A stretch of 38,752 nucleotides of DNA from an uncultured Collinsella sp. (GCA_900541185.1 UQIQ01000015.1:1-38752), one strand, 5' to 3'. Positions 13,907 to 22,175 are shown, counted from the stretch's first letter. Numbers and translations are program-made. The notes: generated by a model not told the origin, from the sequence alone.

Positions 13907-16180
13907 TTACGCATCCTTGGCCGACGGCTTAACAGAAGCAGACTTGGCCTTGGCAGCGGCCTTTTTGGCAGCCGGCTTCTTGGTCGCGGTAGCCTTAGCA
14001 GCGGGCTTTGCGACAGCCTTGGCCTTGGTCGTCGTAGCCTTTGCCTTGGTCGGAGCCTTCTTGGCAGCCGCGGGCTTGGGCTTCACCGAGGACGTGCGCT
14101 TGCGCGTCGCTTTCTTGGGCTCCTCAACCACCGGCGGCTTGTAGCTGCTGGGACCGCGGCGCTTAAGGACCACGCCTGCCAGGCCGGGCACCTTGATCTC
14201 GATGGAGTCCATCTGCCCGTTCCAGGGATAGGGCTCGCTCGAGCAGGTGTAGGGCTCCTCGCCGGCGTATCCGCTGCCGCCAAACTCGGGACGGTCGGAA
14301 TCAAAGATGACCTCCCAGTCGCCCTCACGCGGCACGCCCACACGGAAGCTCTCATAGCTCGCCGGGTCAAAGTTGATCAGGATCACCAGGTCGTCATCGA
14401 CGTCCTCGCCCTGGCGCACAAAGCTCACGATGGACTGCTTGGAGTTGTCCGCGTCGATCCAGGTAAAGCCGTCATCGGTGTAGCCGCGCTCGTACAGGGC
14501 GGGCTCGGCGGTGTACAGGTGGTTGAGCGCCTTGATAAACGCCTGATGATGCTTGTGGGTCTCGTACTCCTCGGTCAGGAACCACTGGATAGACTCGTAG
14601 TAGCGCCACTCAATAAACTGGCCAATCTCGTTGCCCATAAAGTTGAGCTTGGCACCGGGGTGCGTCATCTGGTAGAAGGCCAGCGTGCGTAGGCCGGCAA
14701 ACTGGCGCCACCAGTCGCCCGGCATGCGGCCGATGAGCGAACACTTGCCGTGCACGACCTCGTCGTGGCTCAGCGGACAAATGAAGTTCTCGGTAAAAGC
14801 GTACATGATGGAGAACGTGAGCAGGCCGTGGTTGCCGGGGCGCCACGGAAAATCGGTCTGCATGTAGTGCAGGGTGTCGTTCATCCAGCCCATGTCCCAC
14901 TTGTAGTGGAAGCCCAGGCCGCCGTCCTGCGGCGGGTAGGTCACGAGCGGCCACGCGGTGGACTCCTCGGCCATCATCATCACGTCGGGGTAGTGCGCCT
15001 CCACGGCGCAGTTGACCTGACGGATAAACGCGCTGGCGTCCAAGTCCTCCTCGGTACCGTACTTGTTGAACTTCTTTTGGCCCGGATCGTCGATGCCAAA
15101 GTTGAGGTACAGCATGCTGGACACGCCGTCCATGCGAATGCCGTCCACGTGGAAGTTCTCGAGCCAGTACAGTACGTTGGAGACCAAGAAAGAGCGGACC
15201 TCGCCGCGGGCGAAGTCGAACTTGTGCGTGCCCCAGTTGGGGTGAATCTCGTGCTCAAACAGCATATGGCCGTTAAAGGTGGCAAGGCCGTGGGAATCGG
15301 CGCAAAAACCGCCGGGTACCCAGTCCATGATCACGCCGATGCCTGCCTCGTGGCACGCATCGATAAAGTGCATGAGCTGCTGCGGATTGCCGTAGCGCGA
15401 CGTGGCGGCGTAGTAGCCGGTCGTCTGGTAGCCCCAGGAGCCGTCGAAGGGATGCTCCATGAGCGGCATGACCTCGATATGCGTGTAGCCCATGTCGCGC
15501 ACGTAGTCCACGAGCTCCACCGACAGTTCGTCGTAGGTGTAGAACTCGCCGCGCTGTGCGGGGAAGGGATCCATGGGGCCGGGGTAGTTGCCGTACTCGT
15601 CCGGATCGCCCTGCGGCGCGTCGCCGTGGCGCTTCCACGAGCCAATATGCACCTCATAGATGTTAAGGGGCTGCGACATGTGGTTATGGCTGGCACGGCG
15701 CTTGAGCCACGCGGCGTCGTTCCACTTGTAGCCATCGAGGGTCCACAGCACGCTCGCCGTTCCCGGAGGGCACTCGGCCCTAAAGGCGTACGGATCGGCC
15801 TTGTAGAGCTTTTCGCCCTCGTTGGTCTCGATAAGGTACTTATAGAGCTGGCCCTGCTCGGCACCAGGAATAAAGCCTTCCCAAATAGCGCTCGTATGCA
15901 TGGGCACCAGCGGGTTGGCTTCCTCGTCCCAGTCGTTAAATTCGCCAATGACATGGACGCTCTTTACGTCGGGCGCCCAAACGCAAAAGCGCCAGCCGCG
16001 CGTACGGTTCTGCGTGTCGGGGTGAGCGCCCATCTTTTCCCAGCTGCGCTCCCACATTCCAATGCCAAACAGGTAGACATCGTCCTTGGAGAGCTCCGGT
16101 GCGTGCGGGGCGGCTTTGCGGGTAGCAGGCTTTTTGGTTGCTGGCTTTAGCTTTGTATCGCTCACGTTTGATCCCATCAT
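13907..16180 (-). CDS. glgB: 1,4-alpha-glucan branching enzyme with Lys/Ala-rich tail
   Basis: Cuts alpha-1,4 chains and re-attaches them as alpha-1,6 branches. From the ATG at 16180 it has 757 residues. A TTG at 16225 and a GTG at 16165 (after TGGGAT) are other possible starts. A short basic N-terminus (KPATKKPATRK) is followed by a CBM48-like domain (about 60-150) and a GH13 domain: nucleophile D351 in GIRMDGVSSMLY, acid/base E405, and H472-D473 in LSHDEVVHGK. The usual His of the DWVPxHF motif is Gly291 here (DWVPGGF). I recall some gut Firmicutes GlgB proteins sharing this. Residues 690-757 form a KAT/KPA-rich tail like that of GlgA. First gene of the operon. Confidence 0.94.
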   Translation of the reverse strand: MMGSNVSDTKLKPATKKPATRKAAPHAPELSKDDVYLFGIGMWERSWEKMGAHPDTQNRTRGWRFCVWAPDVKSVHVIGEFNDWDEEANPLVPMHTSAIWEGFIPGAEQGQLYKYLIETNEGEKLYKADPYAFRAECPPGTASVLWTLDGYKWNDAAWLKRRASHNHMSQPLNIYEVHIGSWKRHGDAPQGDPDEYGNYPGPMDPFPAQRGEFYTYDELSVELVDYVRDMGYTHIEVMPLMEHPFDGSWGYQTTGYYAATSRYGNPQQLMHFIDACHEAGIGVIMDWVPGGFCADSHGLATFNGHMLFEHEIHPNWGTHKFDFARGEVRSFLVSNVLYWLENFHVDGIRMDGVSSMLYLNFGIDDPGQKKFNKYGTEEDLDASAFIRQVNCAVEAHYPDVMMMAEESTAWPLVTYPPQDGGLGFHYKWDMGWMNDTLHYMQTDFPWRPGNHGLLTFSIMYAFTENFICPLSHDEVVHGKCSLIGRMPGDWWRQFAGLRTLAFYQMTHPGAKLNFMGNEIGQFIEWRYYESIQWFLTEEYETHKHHQAFIKALNHLYTAEPALYERGYTDDGFTWIDADNSKQSIVSFVRQGEDVDDDLVILINFDPASYESFRVGVPREGDWEVIFDSDRPEFGGSGYAGEEPYTCSSEPYPWNGQMDSIEIKVPGLAGVVLKRRGPSSYKPPVVEEPKKATRKRTSSVKPKPAAAKKAPTKAKATTTKAKAVAKPAAKATATKKPAAKKAAAKAKSASVKPSAKDA
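13910..14113 (-). other. Basic low-complexity tail of GlgB
   Basis: This part of glgB codes for residues 690-757, rich in K, A, T and P (KKATRKR, AAAKKAPTKAKATTTKAK and similar). It is strongly cationic, with almost no acidic residues, unlike the mixed-charge tail of GlgA. The N-terminal KPATKKPATRKAAP of the same protein has the same flavour. Confidence 0.8.
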
Positions 16181-16264
16181 GACGCGGCAGCGTGTTGCCT
16201 TGGTGACTAGATGCGAAAGGTCCAAGGCTGCACGAATCGAAGGGACGGCGATAGTTCTATGATT

Positions 16265-16292
16265 CGTTCCACCTCGCGTGCTCGGTGGAACT
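16265..16292. other. Hairpin in the glgB leader
   Basis: GTTCCACC and GGTGGAAC form an eight-base stem about 90 bases upstream of the glgB start. It could lie in the 5' untranslated region of the glycogen operon. The role is unknown. Confidence 0.4.
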
Positions 16293-16377
16293 TTCGGCAG
16301 AAACTACGATAACACCTGTACGTTAGTTTTATGGACGAAAGCGGATTTGCGGGGGCGTTTAATCGGTAAGCGACATG

Positions 16378-16489
16378 TTTATACCACTGGCAGAATTGCT
16401 GTGGTAAAACCCTTGACAGTTTTACCAATTAGGGTTTCAAAACTGATAGGCTTACGTTTGGTAAAACGTTTTTAGCAGGTTGTTTACCA
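16378..16489. promoter_or_regulatory. Divergent promoter and operator cluster, glg operon and HAD gene
   Basis: TGGTAAAAC (16402-16410) and GTTTTACCA (16419-16427) form a perfect inverted repeat 8 bases apart, and TTGACA (16413-16418) between them is a consensus -35 for the plus strand. On the minus strand TATAAA (16383-16378) lies 18 bases from TTACCA (16407-16402), a plausible glgB promoter overlapped by the left box. A further box, TTGGTAAAACG, is at 16458-16468 and extends into a LacI-like palindrome TAAAACGTTTTTA. A half-site GTTTACCA is at 16482-16489. One repressor could control both directions. The plus -10 is not clear. Confidence 0.6.
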
Positions 16490-16511
16490 TTTGACATCGA
16501 AAGGCTCGTTT

Positions 16512-17201
16512 ATGAACCACATCGCTGCTCCAAGTGTTGCTTTTATTTTCGATTGCGACGGAACTCTGGTTAATAGCTCCCCCGTCTGGGGCCATGCGCA
16601 GACCGAGTTATTGCGCCGTCATGGCATTGATGTAACGGTCGACGATTTTGCCCAGTTTGAGCATTTGTCGCTCGAGGACGAGTGCCAGGCCTACCACGAC
16701 ACGTGGGGCATTGGCGCGAATGGTGAGGAGCTGTATCGTGAGCTTGGCGAGATTTTGATCGATGGGTACTCCAAGGTGCCGCCGCGTGAGGGGCTCCTGG
16801 CATTTTTGGAGCAGGCGAAGGCGGCGAGCATTGCCATGTGCGTGGCCACGTCCACGCCGGCCGAGCTGGTTAAGTCTGCGCTTGCGGGCGCCGGGCTCGA
16901 CGCTTATATGGAGTTTGTTACCACGACGGGCGAGGCGGGGCGCTCCAAACAGTTCCCCGACGTATACGAGCTGGCGCTGCGCCGCCTAGATGAGCGCCAT
17001 GGGCAAAAGTTTGAGCGCGCTTGGGTGTTTGAGGACGCAGTCTTTGGCCTTAAGAGCTCTGGCACCGCAGGCTTTAAGCGTGTGGGTATTTATGACCCGC
17101 ACGGCCGCATGAAGCGCGATGACGTGCGCGCCAATTGCGATATCTTTATCGACAGTTACGAAGAGCTGGATCTGCCCCGCGTGCTTGCATTTGAGGGATA
17201 G
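16512..17201 (+). CDS. HAD-superfamily hydrolase, phosphatase or beta-phosphoglucomutase-like
   Basis: A 229-residue HAD subfamily IA protein. Motif I is FDCDGT with D14 (nucleophile) and D16. Motif II is ATSTPAEL. The late acidic motif is FEDAVFGLKSSGTAG. A helical cap domain lies between motifs I and II. The ATG at 16512 follows GAAAGG at the right distance. The family includes sugar-phosphate phosphatases and beta-phosphoglucomutases, and the substrate cannot be read from sequence. It diverges from the glycogen operon and shares its operator-like boxes, so a sugar phosphate from maltodextrin or glycogen turnover is a reasonable guess. The next gene follows after 9 bases. Confidence 0.85.
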   Translation: MNHIAAPSVAFIFDCDGTLVNSSPVWGHAQTELLRRHGIDVTVDDFAQFEHLSLEDECQAYHDTWGIGANGEELYRELGEILIDGYSKVPPREGLLAFLEQAKAASIAMCVATSTPAELVKSALAGAGLDAYMEFVTTTGEAGRSKQFPDVYELALRRLDERHGQKFERAWVFEDAVFGLKSSGTAGFKRVGIYDPHGRMKRDDVRANCDIFIDSYEELDLPRVLAFEG

Positions 17202-17210
17202 GCGAGGGCC

Positions 17211-17876
17211 GTGGCTTGCAAGGTATTAGTGGTCTGCGGCTCACCCGTGGTGGTGAGCGCAGATCTGTTGCGTAGGCTGGCGGGGGAGTGCGACCACGTT
17301 GTCGCCGTGGACCGCGGACTCGACGCGCTGCTGGGCGCCGGCCTGGGCTGCGACGTTTATGTGGGGGATGCCGACACGGTGAGCGATGCGGGTCGCGCGC
17401 TAGTCGATGCCGCCACCGACTTTGAAGTTGAGCGCCACGACCCGTACAAGGACTATACCGATCTGGCGCTGGCGCTCGATTCCGTCCGTCGTCGCTGGCC
17501 GGGTGCCGAAGTAGTTGCGACTTGCGCTACGGGCGGCCGTCCGGACATGGCGCTTTCCGTACTGGGGCTGCTCGCAGGCTACGAGGATGCCCCTATCTGG
17601 ATTGCCGAAGACGAGACCACGGCCCGCATCTTGCACGCAGGCGAATCGTGGACCATCGAAAGCGCCGAAGGCAAGACGTTCTCCATCATCGCCATAGCCC
17701 CCAACACCGAGGTAAGCGAGCACGGCCTAGAGTGGGAACTGGATCACGCCCCGCTGGGCCTGTTAGCCGATACCGGCATTAGCAACATAGTAAGATCAAC
17801 TGCAAAGATAACCGTCCATGTCGGAACTGCGATAGCGTATTTGTTGCGTGAGGGTTTTATCGGGACGGTGGGTTAA
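17211..17876 (+). CDS. thiN: Thiamine pyrophosphokinase
   Basis: Moves pyrophosphate from ATP to thiamine to make the cofactor TDP. It is 221 residues. Family motifs are VGDADT at 51-56, KDYTD at 80-84 and GGRPDM at 108-113 (GGRxDH in most members; Met replaces His here). The GTG start follows the HAD stop by 9 bases. GAGGGA at 17192 and CGAGGG at 17203 are both imperfectly spaced ribosome sites. The last codons and the stop lie inside the left arm of an inverted repeat, so the C-terminus may have been set by that element. Co-transcribed with the HAD gene. Confidence 0.88.
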   Translation: MACKVLVVCGSPVVVSADLLRRLAGECDHVVAVDRGLDALLGAGLGCDVYVGDADTVSDAGRALVDAATDFEVERHDPYKDYTDLALALDSVRRRWPGAEVVATCATGGRPDMALSVLGLLAGYEDAPIWIAEDETTARILHAGESWTIESAEGKTFSIIAIAPNTEVSEHGLEWELDHAPLGLLADTGISNIVRSTAKITVHVGTAIAYLLREGFIGTVG

Positions 17877-17923
17877 TTGACTTATTTTGCCGAAGTCAAA
17901 ATAAGTCAATTCAGCCCCGTCCC
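17862..17923. repeat. Long inverted repeat overlapping the thiN 3' end
   Basis: A perfect 15-base inner stem (17875-17889 with 17897-17911) closes a 7-base loop CCGAAGT. An outer seven-pair stem GGGACGG (17862-17868) with CCGTCCC (17917-17923) continues it across a short internal loop. There is no T-run after it. The left arm codes for the last residues of thiamine pyrophosphokinase. It is probably a dispersed intergenic palindrome, and it may also end the transcript. Confidence 0.75.
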
Positions 17924-18002
17924 AGGAAAACCCGTAAGAAAAAGTTTCAACAAAAACCTCTTGCATCAAGCAAAACATTCCCCTATAGTATCTCCTCGTC
18001 AC

Positions 18003-18078
18003 GGGGGCGTAGCTCAGCTGGGAGAGCGCTTGACTGGCAGTCAAGAGGTCAGGGGTTCGATCCCCCTCGTCTCCACCA
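18003..18078 (+). tRNA. tRNA-Ala (anticodon GGC)
   Basis: A complete cloverleaf with encoded CCA (18076-18078). The acceptor stem is GGGGGCG with CGTCTCC and contains the G3-U70 wobble, the alanine identity element. The D arm is GCTC/GAGC. The anticodon stem CTTGA/TCAAG holds loop CTGGCAG with anticodon GGC. The T arm is AGGGG-TTCGATC-CCCCT. Discriminator base is A. It reads GCC and GCU alanine codons. Confidence 0.97.
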
Positions 18079-18089
18079 TCGTGAATGCA

Positions 18090-18119
18090 AAGGCCTTCGG
18101 AATTCCGAAGGCCTTTTTT
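18090..18119 (+). terminator. Terminator after tRNA-Ala
   Basis: AAGGCCTTCGG and CCGAAGGCCTT form an 11-pair stem with an AATT loop, followed by TTTTTT. This is a strong rho-independent terminator about 11 bases after the tRNA. Confidence 0.92.
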
Positions 18120-18863
18120 CATGCCAAAAAACCACGCGCCACAAACCCCACCTACGCCAACAAAAAGTTGCACAATTTATTTCCCATCTCTGTACATAGT
18201 TTGTTGGACAAACGCAATTACCAGAACGCCTCGCTGGTCAATTCGGGCTTCAGGAGCATCCATAACCTCCGTTAGCACCCCAATATCCTGCGCCAATGTG
18301 AACAACATCCCAAAACAACCCCCTTGAACACGCTAAATGAACGATATGTTGTCCACCACAAGCCAAATCAGTTTCGCTACCAGCTTGTGCTAGGATACCT
18401 AACGTTTCATGAGTTCAACTGTGCTCGCGGCTCCAGCAAGTCGCAAAACGCAGGGTCGATCAGCATCCGGCCGTAACGGCGGTGTTAGAAAAACCACGAG
18501 CTCCAATATTGATTGCCATGCACGTTTTGTTCTTGCTTTTGCGTCTAATTAATTAGTTCGCTTTAGGTAGTGCAATAAGTTGCTTTGGCAAACCACAGCA
18601 GTCCAACAGCTGTTTGCGTGCGGTCCAGTTTCGTACCTGCTTGACTGGCTCGCACGCAGCCAACTGGGGCGCGGTCGTTTTGCGATATGCGTCCGCTCCT
18701 CTAGCAACTGCATTTGTACATACCGTTCACGGTGGGGCAGAGCCACGTGCTTGTCTGACTGGGCTCAGGGTTTGAATATGGAGCGCCTTTGCGCACAAGC
18801 GCCCTGGCGAAGCCATACCCAAACCCCGTGAGCCACACGTAAGACAGCAAGGGGGTGGTGCTC
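18120..18863 (+). promoter_or_regulatory. 744-base leader or spacer before loaP
   Basis: I see no convincing gene here. CTAATTAATTAG at 18545-18556 is a perfect 12-base palindrome in an AT-rich patch that could hold a promoter. No ops/JUMPstart element (GGCGGTAG) is present, so an RfaH-type mechanism is not indicated. A leader of this size before a specialised NusG gene could carry RNA structures used for processive antitermination. I cannot point to one. Confidence 0.35.
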
Positions 18864-19409
18864 GTGTGGTATGTGATCCAAGTCATTAACGGTCGCGAAG
18901 ACGTAATGCGCGAGCGCATTGAGCGCATGGTGCCGGTTGGTGCCATGCAAGAGCTCTTTTATCCCCAATATCAAACCGAGATCAAGGTACACGGCGAATG
19001 GGTCAACACGACCAAGCCTCTGTTCCCCGGTTATCTCATCTGCGATACGTCAGACCCTCGCACCGTGCAACAGTATCTGCTGCGCATGGACGACTTTGCC
19101 CGGGTGCTTGCCCAGGACGGTCAGTTTGTGCCGCTGGCAAAAGAAGAGGCCCAACTCATAAGCAGCTTTACGCATAGGGGAGACCGCGTAGTGCCCATGA
19201 GTGAGGCCCTAAAAAACGGCGACCAGGTCGTAGTAACGGCTGGTCCACTGCTGGGCCACGAAGGCCTCATCAAAACCATTAATAGACGCAAGTGCACTGC
19301 TTATTTGGAGCTCGACCTGTGCGGCCGGCGCGTAACCACCCGCGTTGGCCTTGCCGTTCTTTCAAACGAGCAGCGCGTCATGCGCAACTTTAAAAAGGCG
19401 ATCGCCTAG
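18864..19409 (+). CDS. loaP: LoaP-type specialised NusG antiterminator
   Basis: A 181-residue NusG paralogue. It opens with MWYVIQVINGRE, the start of the NGN domain, and contains PLFPGYLIC at 52-60. A KOW segment (GDQVVVTAGPLLGHEGLIKTI) is near 119-139. The GTG at 18864 is preferred because it gives the canonical MWY start and AAGGGGG lies 8 bases upstream; in-frame GTGs at 18855 and 18858 are alternatives. LoaP proteins act on long polysaccharide or antibiotic operons and suppress intrinsic terminators. This one heads an 11-kb glycan locus, so operon-specific antitermination is the likely job. Whole-cell NusG would be encoded elsewhere. Confidence 0.88.
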   Translation: MWYVIQVINGREDVMRERIERMVPVGAMQELFYPQYQTEIKVHGEWVNTTKPLFPGYLICDTSDPRTVQQYLLRMDDFARVLAQDGQFVPLAKEEAQLISSFTHRGDRVVPMSEALKNGDQVVVTAGPLLGHEGLIKTINRRKCTAYLELDLCGRRVTTRVGLAVLSNEQRVMRNFKKAIA

Positions 19410-19441
19410 CTGCAGACGGTCGCTACACAGAACAGGGAGGA

Positions 19442-19456
19442 TCCCCGACCCGGGGA
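19442..19456 (+). promoter_or_regulatory. Small hairpin over the sugar transferase ribosome site
   Basis: TCCCCG and CGGGGA pair around an ACC loop. The right arm contains GGGGA, the ribosome site nearest the GTG at 19461. It might hide that site, or it might be an RNA signal in the loaP-proximal leader. A start at 19476 would escape the first effect. Confidence 0.35.
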
Positions 19457-19460
19457 CGAA

Positions 19461-20294
19461 GTGTTGGAAGAGAACGTGTCGGATAAAACTGAATATATAA
19501 CTGATGTTCCTTGTGGTACGTCAATGATCGGTCAAGTCATTGATCGGCAGAATGGCTCTCATGCTCCTGTGGCGACGGAATTTCCGCCTCCCGTCGAGAA
19601 CCCTGCTCCGGCGCAAGGTTTCGTAGCGACAGGAAGCTATAAGGCACCCGCTGCCGATCCCAATGCTGCTGCTCCCAAGAAAGGTGGGCCAGGCTACTTT
19701 GCCTTCAAGCGAGCCTTTGACATCGTGTTCTCTGCTGGCGTCTGTGTGGTATTGGCTATCCCCGTCGTAGCTGCATGCATCGCCATAGAGATTGACTCTC
19801 CCGGCAAGCCGTTTTTTCGCCAAAAGCGAGTCGGTAAGGGCGGCAAGCCTATCTATATCTTCAAACTCCGAACCATGGTCTCTGATGCTCACGAGCATCC
19901 TGAGAAGTACATGACTCCCGAGCAGTTGGCGCAATGGCAGCGCGAACAGAAGGTTGACGATGATCCCCGAATCACGCGTGTAGGCCGCTTTCTTCGCCGC
20001 ACTTCGTTGGACGAACTTCCTCAATTCATTAACGTTCTCTCGGGTGATTTATCCGTCATTGGCCCTCGTCCCGTAACACTTGAGGAAACGTATGAATACG
20101 GCGATGCACGCGATGAGGTGCTCGCATGTAAGCCTGGCATCACCGGTTGGTGGGCTGCGACTGACCGCAATGAATCCACGTGGAGAAGTGGTCAGAGGCA
20201 AGCTCGTGAGCTCTTTTATGTGCGCCATCAGTCGCTCGGGTTGGATACCCGCGTGTTCGTAAAAACGTTCAAGGCGATGAGGAGGGGGAAGTAA
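19461..20294 (+). CDS. Initiating sugar phosphotransferase (WcaJ/PglC-like)
   Basis: Transfers a sugar-1-phosphate from a UDP-sugar to undecaprenyl phosphate, the first committed step of the repeat unit, at the inner membrane face. It is 277 residues. Residues 1-80 are a Pro/Ala-rich low-complexity lead. One re-entrant or membrane helix lies at about 86-110. The bacterial sugar transferase domain shows KLRTM at 135-139, the D184-E185 dyad in SLDELPQ, and SVIGPRPV. The four-helix N-terminal part of WbaP-type enzymes is missing, so this is a short form. The start may be GTG 19461 or GTG 19476 (after GGAAGAG). It directly follows loaP. Confidence 0.9.
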   Translation: MLEENVSDKTEYITDVPCGTSMIGQVIDRQNGSHAPVATEFPPPVENPAPAQGFVATGSYKAPAADPNAAAPKKGGPGYFAFKRAFDIVFSAGVCVVLAIPVVAACIAIEIDSPGKPFFRQKRVGKGGKPIYIFKLRTMVSDAHEHPEKYMTPEQLAQWQREQKVDDDPRITRVGRFLRRTSLDELPQFINVLSGDLSVIGPRPVTLEETYEYGDARDEVLACKPGITGWWAATDRNESTWRSGQRQARELFYVRHQSLGLDTRVFVKTFKAMRRGK

Positions 20295-20297
20295 CGT

Positions 20298-21068
20298 ATG
20301 ACCGATTCTCCCCTGGTTTCAATCATTATGCCCCTCTACAATGCTGAGCCGTATCTTGTCGAGACCTTCGACTCCGTTCTTTCTCAATCCTATAAGAACT
20401 GGGAGCTCATCGTGGTCGAAGATTGCTCTTCGGACGCATCTCTTCGACTTGCGAAGGAATACGAGAATAAGGATCGTCGTATCTCGGTTCATCCCAACGA
20501 GCACAACGTTGGTGCGGCTAAGTCGCGCAATACCGGTATCGAACACGTTTCCGGCGATTTCGTCGCGTTCATGGACGCCGATGACGCATGGCTTCCGGAT
20601 AAACTTGATCACCAGCTTGCGTACATGCGGGATTGTGGTCTGGGGATGTGTTTCACCTCGTATGAGACCATTGAGTCTGACGGACAGCATAGGAATTACG
20701 TACACGTACCCAAGAGCATCGACTACGACGGTTTTCTCAAGAACACCGTGACCTGCAGCCATACCATCGCGTTCGACCTCTCGAAAATACCCCTGAGTCT
20801 TCTCGTTTGTCCCGATTTCGGGGATTCGTTCGATTTCCCTGAAGACATGGTCGTCTGGCTCCAGGTCCTCAAGAGTGGCGTTCCAGCCGGCGGCCTCGAC
20901 GAGGTGCTTGCAAAGAACAGGAAACATGGCGGCTCCCGCTCCGCTAATAAATTCCGTGCAGTTTCCCGCACGTGGAACGCCTACCGAAAAGTGGAGAAGA
21001 TAAACCCAGTCTATTCCGCGTATTGTCTGTTCTGGCAGCTGACGCACGCGGTGCTTAAAAGGATTTAG
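20298..21068 (+). CDS. GT2-family glycosyltransferase
   Basis: A 256-residue GT-A enzyme that adds a sugar to the lipid-linked repeat unit. VSIIMPLYNAEPYL at 7-20 opens the nucleotide-binding fold. VVEDCSSD is at 39-46. The metal-binding DxD is D93-A94-D95 in FMDADDAW. The acceptor-side motif FPEDMVVWLQVL is in the C-terminal half. GGGGGAAG precedes the ATG and the gap to the previous gene is 3 bases. Donor and acceptor sugars cannot be read from sequence. Confidence 0.9.
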   Translation: MTDSPLVSIIMPLYNAEPYLVETFDSVLSQSYKNWELIVVEDCSSDASLRLAKEYENKDRRISVHPNEHNVGAAKSRNTGIEHVSGDFVAFMDADDAWLPDKLDHQLAYMRDCGLGMCFTSYETIESDGQHRNYVHVPKSIDYDGFLKNTVTCSHTIAFDLSKIPLSLLVCPDFGDSFDFPEDMVVWLQVLKSGVPAGGLDEVLAKNRKHGGSRSANKFRAVSRTWNAYRKVEKINPVYSAYCLFWQLTHAVLKRI

Positions 21069-21080
21069 GATTGAGGCTGA

Positions 21081-22175
21081 ATGAGGATTCTATTTCTCTC
21101 GAACCTTGAGTTTGAGGGCTTCGCGGGCCCTACGTACTGTGTGCCTGCACTGATCGGGGCCTTATCCGAACTCGAAGAGGTTGTCTGGTATAACATGAGA
21201 CCTGTCGAGCGCGAAGAATGGAGGGGTCTTCCTTTCTACAGGAACCCTAACGACTTTGCTTTCAACATTGAAGATTTCACCAGTCGAATCTGGGGCCCTG
21301 ACCTAATCGTTTTCGAGGGTTTTTATGTGTTTCATCCCAACGCGACCCTCTTGGGCGTGCTGTCTTCGGGTATACCATATGTGATTGAGCCGCACTGCGC
21401 CCTCACGAGCGGAGACCAGGGGAAGAAAACCTTTAAGAAACGAATCTGCAACGCCGTTTTCTACAACCGTTTCGCTCAAGGCGCCGCTGCGATCCACTAC
21501 CTTACCGAGAAGGAACGCGATGAGTCCGGCGAGAAATGGAACCGGAACAGCTTCATCGAGCCGAACGGCATAGAAGTGCCCAAGGAGCGCCCTCATCGGG
21601 AGTCGTGGCATGGCGACGTGCCTGAAATTGTGTTCGTTGGCAGAGTGGAGCCCTATCAAAAGGGATTGGACATCCTCCTCGAAGCACTTACTCCGTTGAA
21701 TGCTCGCGCGGATTCACCGCGCTTCCATCTCTCGATTTACGGCAACTCCGTCAACGGCTTCTCAAATGAGATGGAGAAAAAGCTACAGGCCGCGGGGCTT
21801 TCAGACGTTGTTGCCGTTCGCGGCCCTGTATACGGGGATGCGAAGGATGCGGTTCTGCGCGCCGCGGACATCTTTCTCCTCACATCACGCTACGAGGGGA
21901 TGCCGATGGGTCTGCTCGAGGCGTGCGCCTACGGGTTGCCATGCGTGGTAACCCCGGGTACCAACATGTCTGACGTCATCCTCGCAGAGGGAGCCGGATG
22001 GGTCTGCGACCTTTCTCCCGAATCCGTGCGGGAAGCCATCGTCGCCGCCGCCAGCTCTGCTGAGGCCTATGCGGAGATGGCCCTGGCCTCACGTCGCGTT
22101 GCGGAGTTGTTTTCGTGGCCCTCGATCGCCAAGTCGATTCGAACCGATTATCTCAAGGTGATTGGGCGCGCATGA
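21081..22175 (+). CDS. GT4-family glycosyltransferase
   Basis: A 364-residue GT-B retaining glycosyltransferase. The Rossmann-like C-terminal half shows FVGRVEPYQKGLDILLEA at 185-202 and the EX7E motif EGMPMGLLE at 272-280, which binds the nucleotide-sugar donor. GAGGCTGA precedes the ATG. The stop overlaps the ATG of the polymerase gene (ATGA), so the two are translationally coupled. Sugar specificity is unknown. Confidence 0.92.
   Translation: MRILFLSNLEFEGFAGPTYCVPALIGALSELEEVVWYNMRPVEREEWRGLPFYRNPNDFAFNIEDFTSRIWGPDLIVFEGFYVFHPNATLLGVLSSGIPYVIEPHCALTSGDQGKKTFKKRICNAVFYNRFAQGAAAIHYLTEKERDESGEKWNRNSFIEPNGIEVPKERPHRESWHGDVPEIVFVGRVEPYQKGLDILLEALTPLNARADSPRFHLSIYGNSVNGFSNEMEKKLQAAGLSDVVAVRGPVYGDAKDAVLRAADIFLLTSRYEGMPMGLLEACAYGLPCVVTPGTNMSDVILAEGAGWVCDLSPESVREAIVAAASSAEAYAEMALASRRVAELFSWPSIAKSIRTDYLKVIGRA

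Noticed and set aside
18120..18863. RfaH ops/JUMPstart element
   Set aside because: The core GGCGGTAG is not present, and the regulator resembles LoaP more than RfaH.
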